This document shows, piece by piece, positions 57,769-64,000 of a stretch of 64,000 nucleotides of DNA. The notes beneath the pieces are model-generated. The model was not told where the DNA came from, did no database searches, and saw only the letters and a program-made list of their open reading frames with translations. The stretch's first letter is position 1; each line of letters begins with the position of its first letter. This DNA comes from Parvibaculum sp. GTDB taxonomy: Bacteria > Pseudomonadota > Alphaproteobacteria > Parvibaculales > Parvibaculaceae. The translations under genes and the position numbers were made by a program. The stretch covers positions 248,001 to 312,000 of the forward strand of contig NZ_JAUSBV010000010.1 in the NCBI RefSeq assembly GCF_030651915.1, read 5' to 3'.

Positions 57769-59877
57769 TCAGACGAGGGTCCAAGGGTAGGGCGGCGGGC
57801 CCTCGAACTCCGGACCTTCCAGCGCCGGCTCTTCGCCGGCTGCCCATGATTTCACGGTGAAACGCGCGCGGCGCAGCACGTCCGCGCCTTCAGGGCCGGC
57901 GTCGCGCGACACGTCGCCTACGTTGACCTGCTCGACCTTCATCGCCTCGTCGCTCAGGGTTACCAGCGTATAGCCGTGCCCGTCCGAGTCCAGGTAGTCG
58001 AGGCCGGGGCTCGCGCGTTCGTTCTGCACCATGTCGCGGAGATAGGCCGAGTCCGAATAATTGACGAGAATGCCGGCACGCAAACCGTTCACCAGCGTGT
58101 TGTTCCAGTTCTCGAACTTCTCGCCGTCCCGGTCCAGCACGACCGCGCGGTGAAAGAAGCCGCTGTTGCGTGTGCGCTGCTCAACCATGGGGTACATCGC
58201 GTTGGAGCTGATGGCGGCGGTCATGAATTCGACGGCGACATGCGAAATTTCGTCCGCATCCGGATCGACGGGCAGGCGGCCGGCGGCGAAGGCATGATAG
58301 TCGCCGGCGACCGAAACGAGATTGCCGATGCCCTCGTCGCGAACGAAGCTCATCAGTTCCTTCAACTCGCCGGGAAATCCGTTCCAGGCGTCGGTGCCGA
58401 CATAGCCGTCCTGCAATCCAGCGAAGGGAATGCGCGAGAAGTCGAGGCGCATCTGCAGCGCCGGGCCGCCATTCGCCCAGACGCGCCACTTTGCGGTCGA
58501 GGCGGTCAGGACCGACTTGAACCATGCTTTTTGCGCAGTGCCCATATGTGTGCCGGGCGGTGCGTCGCGCCGTGGGTTGGGCATCTCCTTGCCTCCATAG
58601 CGGATCGTTTCCGGCGGCTCACCGTTATTTGCGGTCGCGCCGGCGTCAAGCAGCTGAACGAGACTTACGGGAGAAGCGGGCGCGCCCTTGATGAATTCCT
58701 TGACCTCTTCCGTCATCACGGGCGGGCTGCGATAGCTCCTGAGATCCGTCACCACCAGATCGAGCATCGCGCCCCATTTCAAGGTGCGATAGATCGTCAG
58801 GCTCGACAGTGCTTTCAGATTGTCTTCGCCTTGATAGAGGAAGTGTTCGTCGGGTTCGCCCATCGGCCCGTCCACTACGCGAACAGGCTTGTAGTCATGC
58901 GCCTTGTTGGCAACGCCGTTGAACGAGGGCATGCGCGTCAGCACGGCGGGGATGTATTCGAACCACGCCCGATTGGCGGCAAGCTTGCGGCGCTGCGCCG
59001 GTTCGCCATCGCCGAAATAAGTATCGTGGCTCTGCCAGGCGTCGTTGGTGAATTCGTGATCGTCCCAAGTGTGGACGAAAGGAAAGCGTGCGCGCGCCGC
59101 CTGCAGGTCGGGGTCGGTCAGACATTTGCGGTAGATCGTGCGGTAGTCGGCCATCGTTACGGCGGCCTGTCCACCTTTCTGCCACCAGGGCCGTGTGCCG
59201 TCCGGCTCCCACGGTTCGGTGCCGTTCGGGAGCGGCCCGATCAGGCGCGCCGGTCTCATATTTTCCGGTACGTCGCCGGTGCGTTCGTAGATGAAGTCGC
59301 CGAGATGCAGAACGAGATCGACCCTGTCCTCCGGCGCGGCGGCGATGTCGTCGTTCACGAGCCGGCGCAACGCACCGTAGTAGCCCTGTTCGTAGCTCTG
59401 GCACGAGATGGCGGCGAAACGGACGTTGCGGGTGGCGTTCGCGCGCGGCGCGGTGCGTGTGCGGCCCGGATAGGGCGAGCGGTCGCCACCGGCATAGAAG
59501 CGATAATAATAGACGGTGTCCGGTCTCAACCCGTGAATGAAGAGACGCACCGTGTGGTCGGCGGCCGGGTCGGCGCGCATCGCCTGTTCGGCAACCAGCT
59601 TCTCGAAGGCTTCGTCCTCGGCGACCTGTACATAGAGATCGATCCAGGTCTGCATTTCCGGCGCGGAAGGGTCGGTCGTCTCGACGCGGGTCCACAACAT
59701 CACGGCGTCGGGCTGCGGGTCGCCGGAGGCGAGCCCTTGCGGGAAATGATAGTAGCCGCCATTGGCCTGGGCCCAGGCGCGCCGCGACGTGAAGGGCAGG
59801 GTGCTGGCGGCGAACGCAAAACACCCGGCTCCTGCCGTAAACAGCTTGAGAAATTCGCGGCGATCTAACTGAAACAT
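57769..59877 (-). CDS. PhoD-type alkaline phosphatase/phosphodiesterase, Tat-exported
   Basis: A 702-residue PhoD-family metallophosphoesterase. A twin-arginine signal peptide (DRREFLKLFTAGAGCFAFAASTLPFTSRRAWAQ, RR at 6-7) directs folded export through Tat. An N-terminal PhoD-N beta domain precedes the catalytic part with VDLVLHLGDFIYERTG, FVHTWDDHEFTNDAW and NLVSVAGDYHAFAAGRL. The family usually has about 500-580 residues, so this is a long version with an extra C-terminal portion. No Pho box was seen upstream, so phosphate control at this gene is not supported. Confidence 0.9.
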   Translation of the reverse strand: MFQLDRREFLKLFTAGAGCFAFAASTLPFTSRRAWAQANGGYYHFPQGLASGDPQPDAVMLWTRVETTDPSAPEMQTWIDLYVQVAEDEAFEKLVAEQAMRADPAADHTVRLFIHGLRPDTVYYYRFYAGGDRSPYPGRTRTAPRANATRNVRFAAISCQSYEQGYYGALRRLVNDDIAAAPEDRVDLVLHLGDFIYERTGDVPENMRPARLIGPLPNGTEPWEPDGTRPWWQKGGQAAVTMADYRTIYRKCLTDPDLQAARARFPFVHTWDDHEFTNDAWQSHDTYFGDGEPAQRRKLAANRAWFEYIPAVLTRMPSFNGVANKAHDYKPVRVVDGPMGEPDEHFLYQGEDNLKALSSLTIYRTLKWGAMLDLVVTDLRSYRSPPVMTEEVKEFIKGAPASPVSLVQLLDAGATANNGEPPETIRYGGKEMPNPRRDAPPGTHMGTAQKAWFKSVLTASTAKWRVWANGGPALQMRLDFSRIPFAGLQDGYVGTDAWNGFPGELKELMSFVRDEGIGNLVSVAGDYHAFAAGRLPVDPDADEISHVAVEFMTAAISSNAMYPMVEQRTRNSGFFHRAVVLDRDGEKFENWNNTLVNGLRAGILVNYSDSAYLRDMVQNERASPGLDYLDSDGHGYTLVTLSDEAMKVEQVNVGDVSRDAGPEGADVLRRARFTVKSWAAGEEPALEGPEFEGPPPYPWTLV

Positions 59878-59967
59878 GATCCCCCGGCGCCCGACTTACA
59901 GCCCTTAATATACGGGTTGGCGCTCGCAGGGAACGGCCGATCTGGTGTCCGGCGGAAAAAATCCGGT

Positions 59968-60768
59968 TTACACGCTTTCGGCCGTTAACGTTTCGAGGAA
60001 AGACTGCGTCTCGCGGTCGGCGGGGAAGAAGCACTCGATACGGATCGACTGCATCGTCGCGTCGTAGGGCACGCCGAACGTACTGTAGTTGGATACGAAA
60101 GAAAGGCGTCGGTCGCCGATCCGGATTTCGAACCTGAAGATTGGCAACTCGGCCCCGGCGGGCTCGATTTCAGGTCCGGCCAGGCGCCTGATCCGGGCAA
60201 CGAGACGCCCGGCCTTGGCGCGGTCCGGGGCAATCAGCGCTTCCTGTTCCAGATGATGAAGCAGCGCCGGCGCCACCTCGCGCCAATTGACGATCGACGC
60301 GCGCGCGGCCGTATCCGAAAAGAAAAGCTCGAACAGATTGTCGCCGGCCGCAATTGGCTGGTCGCGCGAGATGCTGAAGAACCGCACGGCGGCATCGTTC
60401 ATTTCGAGAATGTTGCCGAGCGAGTCCGATGCGACGGCCGGTATGGCGCCCTGTGCGTCGAGCAGTTTTGACACCGCATCACGCGCCAGCACCCGTTCGG
60501 GCTGTGCGAGGTCTGCCGGCGCGAAGGCGGGCGCAAAGCCCGCGAGCCGCAGCATCGCGTTGCGCTCGTTCGCCGACAATTCCAGCGCGTCGCCGAGACG
60601 CAACACGACATCGCGGCTCGGGCGCGACCGTCCCGTTTCGATGAAGCTCATGTGACGCGCCGAGATGCCCGCGACTTCCGCCAGTTCTTCCTGGCTTCGC
60701 TTTCGTGCGAGCCGGGCGCGGCGCAGGTGAACGCCGAATATGCCTTCGTCCTGCAGGATCGTGTTCAT
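59968..60768 (-). CDS. XRE-family regulator with MmyB-like ligand-binding domain
   Basis: A 266-residue regulator with an N-terminal helix-turn-helix (LRRARLARKRSQEELAEVAGISARHMSFIETGRSRPSRDVVLRLGDAL) and a C-terminal MmyB-like (PAS-related) ligand-binding domain (VASDSLGNILEMNDAAVRFFSI ... NYSTFGVPYDATMQSIRIECFFPAD). Such proteins may sense fatty acids or other small molecules. It is divergent from the alpha/beta hydrolase with 84 bases between, an arrangement that suggests direct control of that gene. The start has a weak ribosome site. Confidence 0.88.
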   Translation of the reverse strand: MNTILQDEGIFGVHLRRARLARKRSQEELAEVAGISARHMSFIETGRSRPSRDVVLRLGDALELSANERNAMLRLAGFAPAFAPADLAQPERVLARDAVSKLLDAQGAIPAVASDSLGNILEMNDAAVRFFSISRDQPIAAGDNLFELFFSDTAARASIVNWREVAPALLHHLEQEALIAPDRAKAGRLVARIRRLAGPEIEPAGAELPIFRFEIRIGDRRLSFVSNYSTFGVPYDATMQSIRIECFFPADRETQSFLETLTAESV

Positions 60769-60852
60769 GGCGATTTTCTTACCTTCCGGGTAGTGGCGCA
60801 GCTGCGTCGCTCAGCCGAACCTGCGGATCGGCACAAACGGAAAGAATGCAAA

Positions 60853-61725
60853 ATGACGAAAACCCTGACCTTCCCTTACGAAGACATCGAGCTTGCCTAC
60901 ACCGTTTCCGGGAGCGGCCCGGCGCTCATTTTGCTGCATGGCTGGCCCTTTCACAAGGCGAGCTTCCGCAAGCTGCTGCCGCTGCTCGAACCGCACTACA
61001 CCTGCTATGCTCTCGATGCAGCGGGCATGGGTGCATCTGGCTGGAGCCGGCAAACCAATTTCTCTTTCCATGGCCATGTCGAGCGCGTGCGGGCATTCGC
61101 GGACAGGATGAAGCTGCCGGGCTATTCCGTCATCGGCCATGACACGGGCGGCACTTTTGCACGCATGCTTGCAGTTTCGGACGCGGCGCGCGTCGACAGG
61201 ATCGTTGCCATCGATACCGAAGTGCCGGGGCATCTGCCTGGTGTCGTGCCGAAACTGCAATGGATGTTCAGACGGCGCTTCGGACGCGCGCTCTTCAAGG
61301 CGGCGCTCGGTTCTAAATCGTTGATGCGCCGCTGGCTTGGAAGCACCGGCTTCTTCGTCGACAAGCGGCTGCTCGACGACGAATACATGGAACTGTTCGT
61401 GACGAGCTGGCTTCGCTCCGATCACGCATACAGGGGATTGCTCGAATATCTTCTCGGCGTCGATCACAGTCTCGTCGCGCGTCTCGACGAATTGCATGCG
61501 AAGATTGACGTGCCGATACTCTTCATTTGGGGCGAGAAGGACGGCGTATTCCCCGTCCGGCGTGCCCGGGAGATGGTGGCACGGATGCCGGACAAGGCGA
61601 GCCTCGCGGTGATCGGCGGCGCGGCCTTCCTTCCGCATGAAGAGCGGCCTGAGGAAGTCGCCAGCCATATTCTGACGTTTCTCGACGCGCAGGCACCCGT
61701 CCGCTTCGCTAGCGAGAGCCGGTAG
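60853..61725 (+). CDS. Alpha/beta hydrolase with Asp nucleophile (dehalogenase/epoxide hydrolase-like)
   Basis: A 290-residue alpha/beta hydrolase. The oxyanion hole segment is LILLHGWPFHK, and the nucleophile elbow is VIGHDTGGTFA with Asp97 in place of Ser. The general base is His262 (AAFLPHEERPEEV), and the acid is likely the Asp in IWGEKDGVFPV. An Asp nucleophile marks haloalkane or haloacetate dehalogenases and epoxide hydrolases rather than esterases. ATG 60853 has GGAAAG about nine bases upstream; the 67 preceding codons of the track overlap the divergent regulator and are a shadow. Confidence 0.85.
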   Translation: MTKTLTFPYEDIELAYTVSGSGPALILLHGWPFHKASFRKLLPLLEPHYTCYALDAAGMGASGWSRQTNFSFHGHVERVRAFADRMKLPGYSVIGHDTGGTFARMLAVSDAARVDRIVAIDTEVPGHLPGVVPKLQWMFRRRFGRALFKAALGSKSLMRRWLGSTGFFVDKRLLDDEYMELFVTSWLRSDHAYRGLLEYLLGVDHSLVARLDELHAKIDVPILFIWGEKDGVFPVRRAREMVARMPDKASLAVIGGAAFLPHEERPEEVASHILTFLDAQAPVRFASESR

Positions 61726-61761
61726 CCCCCGCCCGAGACCGGCGGAACGCGTGTGCGATGC

Positions 61762-64000
61762 CTATTTTCTCGTCTGCGCCCTAGCCGCCGTCTTCGGTCT
61801 CCCCTGCGGCCCGGCCTTGCGGGCCACCGCTCCGCTTTCGAGCGCGGAGGTGGCCTTGCGCACTTTCGCTTTCCCCGGGCGGCGTTTGAAGAGCTCCTTC
61901 AAATATTGCCCGGTGTAGGAGCGGGGCTCGGCCGCGACATCTTCGGGCGTTCCTGCCGCCACAATTTCGCCGCCGCCATCACCGCCCTCGGGGCCGAGAT
62001 CGAGCAGCCAATCAGCCGTCTTGATGACTTCGAGATTATGTTCGATGACGACGATGGTGTTGCCGCTGTCGACCAGTTCGTGCAGCACCTCGAGCAGCTT
62101 TGCCACATCGTGGAAATGCAGACCCGTCGTCGGCTCGTCGAGAATGTAGATCGTGCGGCCGGTGGCGCGTTTTGATAGTTCCTTGGCGAGTTTGACGCGC
62201 TGCGCTTCACCGCCCGACAGCGTCGTCGCCTGCTGGCCGACCTTGATGTAGCCGAGACCGACGCGCTGCAGCACTTCCATCTTGTCGCGCACCGCCGGCA
62301 CCGCCTTGAAGAAGCCAGCCGCTTCGTCGACCGTCATCTCCAGCACATCGGCGATCGACTTGTCCTTGAACTTCACTTCCAGCGTTTCGCGGTTGTAGCG
62401 ATGGCCATGGCAATTGTCGCATTCGACATAGACATCAGGCAGGAAGTGCATTTCGATCTTGATGACGCCGTCGCCCTGGCACACCTCGCAGCGCCCGCCC
62501 TTGACGTTGAACGAAAAGCGGCCGGGCTTGTAGCCACGGGCGCGGCTTTCGGGCAGCTCGGCAAACCAGTCGCGGATGAAGGTGAAGGCGCCGGTATAGG
62601 TCGCCGGATTGGATCGCGGTGTGCGGCCGATCGGCGACTGGTCGATGTCGATGATCTTGTCGAGATATTCGAGGCCGAAAATTTCGTCGAAGGCACCGGG
62701 ATGTTCGCGCGTGTTGTTGAGGCGCCGCGCCACGGCCTTGTAGATCGTCTCGATCAGGAGCGTCGACTTGCCGCCGCCCGAGACGCCGGTGACGCAGGTA
62801 AAAACGCCGAGCGGAATTTCGGCGGTTACATTCTTGAGGTTGTTTTCCTTCGCGCCGGTGACCTTCAACCACTTGCCGTTGCCGGTGCGGCGCGTCGCCG
62901 GCACCTCGATCTGGCGAAATCCGGTGAGATACTGGCCGGTCAGACTGTCGGGCGCGGCCATGATGTCGTCGACCGTTCCCTCGGCCACGACTTCGCCGCC
63001 GTGAATGCCGGCGCCGGGACCCATGTCGACCACATGATCGGCGGTGCGGATCGCATCCTCGTCGTGCTCAACGACAATGACTGTATTGCCGAGGTCGCGC
63101 AGCCGCTTCAGCGTTTCGAGCAGGCGGTCATTGTCGCGTTGATGCAGACCGATGGAGGGTTCGTCCAGCACATAGAGCACGCCGGTCAGGCCCGAACCGA
63201 TCTGGGAGGCGAGGCGAATGCGCTGGCTCTCGCCGCCCGACAATGTGCCTGAGTTGCGCGACAGGGCCAGATATTCCAGGCCGACATTGTTGAGGAAATG
63301 CAGGCGTTCGCGGATTTCCTTCAACACACGGCCGGCGATCTCGTTCTGCTTCGCGGTCAGATGCTGGTCGAGATCGGAGAACCAGCGGTTCGCTTCGCGG
63401 ATCGACATTTGCGACACTTCGCCGACATGCAGCTTCGCGATCTTGACCGACAGCGCCTCCGGCTTCAGGCGGAAGCCGCCGCAGGCGTCGCAATTGGTGA
63501 TGCCCTGAAAGCGTTCGATATCTTCGCGCGCCCAGGCGCTGTCCGTTTCGCGCCAGCGCCGCTCCAGATTGGGGATCACGCCCTCAAACGGTTTCTTCGT
63601 CTTGTAAGAACGCATGCCGTCGTCATAGGCAAACGTCACCACTTCGTCGCCCGAGCCGTAAAGGATCACATTCTGCGCTTCTTCCGGCAGTTGCGACCAC
63701 GGCACCGTCATCGAAAACTTGTATTGCTTCGCCAGCGCCATCAGCGTTTGCGTGTAGTAGGGCGAGGTCGAGCGCGACCAGGGCGCGATCGCCCCCTTCT
63801 TCAGCGACAGTCCGTGATCCGGCACCACAAGGTCCGGGTCCATATAAAACTGCGTGCCGAGCCCGTCGCAGGCCGGGCAGGCGCCGAACGGGTTGTTGAA
63901 CGAAAAGAGACGCGGTTCGATCTCGTCGATGGTGAAGCCCGAAACGGGGCAGGCGAAGCGCGAGGAGAAGATAATGCGTTCGGCCGCTTCGCCCTTTTTT
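61762..64000 (-). CDS. uvrA: UvrABC system protein A, 5' part beyond the right edge
   Basis: C-terminal 745 or so residues of UvrA, the damage-recognition ATPase of nucleotide excision repair. It has two ABC signature motifs ([16 protein letters not shown] and [15 protein letters not shown]), a Walker [15 protein letters not shown], and the zinc-finger cysteines [29 protein letters not shown]. The reading frame is open to the window end (before the track's M at 63843 the sequence continues [25 protein letters not shown]). The C-terminal tail is Lys- and Ala-rich. The start codon and first nucleotide-binding site are outside the window. Confidence 0.97.
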   Translation of the reverse strand, partial: KKGEAAERIIFSSRFACPVSGFTIDEIEPRLFSFNNPFGACPACDGLGTQFYMDPDLVVPDHGLSLKKGAIAPWSRSTSPYYTQTLMALAKQYKFSMTVPWSQLPEEAQNVILYGSGDEVVTFAYDDGMRSYKTKKPFEGVIPNLERRWRETDSAWAREDIERFQGITNCDACGGFRLKPEALSVKIAKLHVGEVSQMSIREANRWFSDLDQHLTAKQNEIAGRVLKEIRERLHFLNNVGLEYLALSRNSGTLSGGESQRIRLASQIGSGLTGVLYVLDEPSIGLHQRDNDRLLETLKRLRDLGNTVIVVEHDEDAIRTADHVVDMGPGAGIHGGEVVAEGTVDDIMAAPDSLTGQYLTGFRQIEVPATRRTGNGKWLKVTGAKENNLKNVTAEIPLGVFTCVTGVSGGGKSTLLIETIYKAVARRLNNTREHPGAFDEIFGLEYLDKIIDIDQSPIGRTPRSNPATYTGAFTFIRDWFAELPESRARGYKPGRFSFNVKGGRCEVCQGDGVIKIEMHFLPDVYVECDNCHGHRYNRETLEVKFKDKSIADVLEMTVDEAAGFFKAVPAVRDKMEVLQRVGLGYIKVGQQATTLSGGEAQRVKLAKELSKRATGRTIYILDEPTTGLHFHDVAKLLEVLHELVDSGNTIVVIEHNLEVIKTADWLLDLGPEGGDGGGEIVAAGTPEDVAAEPRSYTGQYLKELFKRRPGKAKVRKATSALESGAVARKAGPQGRPKTAARAQTRK

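Noticed and set aside
57976-59868. 630-residue plus-strand ORF over the PhoD-like gene
   Set aside because: Antisense shadow; the coding strand shows all PhoD motifs and a Tat signal.

Overview
This is a GC-rich chromosomal window from an alphaproteobacterium. The markers are a PopZ (DUF2497) gene between tolC and valS, an erpA // dgt-argS-SPOR-nagZ-scpA-scpB-tatABC-serS-surE-pcm-nlpD block, DUF2852, a PAS_5-type protein, and an Mth938-domain gene attached to yajC-secD-secF. The gene order resembles Hyphomicrobiales/Parvibaculales-like genomes, but the genus cannot be fixed from the sequence alone. Nearly all DNA is coding. Most lines of the ORF track are antisense or out-of-frame shadows caused by high GC.

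Layout. (1) 1-2.1 kb: cfa-type methyltransferase, tRNA-Asn and a small membrane protein. (2) 2.1-13.8 kb: an exopolysaccharide locus with a deacetylase, two FemAB/BioF2-like acyltransferases, a Wzx-like flippase, a JmjC-like cupin oxygenase, a fused Wzz/BY-kinase, a short Wza-like lipoprotein, a GT4 glycosyltransferase and an O-antigen-ligase-type polymerase; tRNA-Cys follows. (3) 14-20 kb: divergent PIMT homologue, TolC, PopZ, ValS. (4) 20-33 kb: accessory and housekeeping mix (DUF2852, Zn-alcohol dehydrogenase, IlvD, Sel1 protein, HigBA toxin-antitoxin, EthD protein, M81 peptidase, class D beta-lactamase, AbrB, GFA protein, flavin reductase, CueR and CopA), with two kinds of dispersed palindromic repeats. 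(5) 33-47.3 kb: XthA, PAS protein, ErpA and the long conserved block dgt to nlpD. (6) 47.3-54.8 kb: DUF815 ATPase, YajC-SecD-SecF, Mth938 protein, PuuD-like membrane protein, NDUFAF6-like protein, TrmFO. (7) 54.8-64 kb: two tandem amidases of equal length, a Tat-exported PhoD-type phosphatase, an XRE/MmyB regulator divergent from an alpha/beta hydrolase, and the 3' part of uvrA running off the right edge.

How they work together. The polysaccharide genes cover chain-length control, flipping, polymerisation and export, but no priming transferase and only one obvious glycosyltransferase are present, so the pathway must use genes elsewhere. The Tat translocase encoded here can export the PhoD-like protein. 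SurE, Pcm and the NlpD-like protein repeat a gene order known from enterobacteria. CueR and CopA form a copper-efflux unit with a textbook 19-bp-spacer MerR-family promoter.

I did not find a convincing new multi-gene system. The most interesting leads are the polysaccharide locus with its embedded JmjC-like oxygenase, a three-unit Pho-box-like repeat upstream of copA, a two-site operator over the higBA promoter, a tolC-linked PIMT homologue without the usual substrate-loop motif, and a chromosomal class D beta-lactamase between repeat elements.
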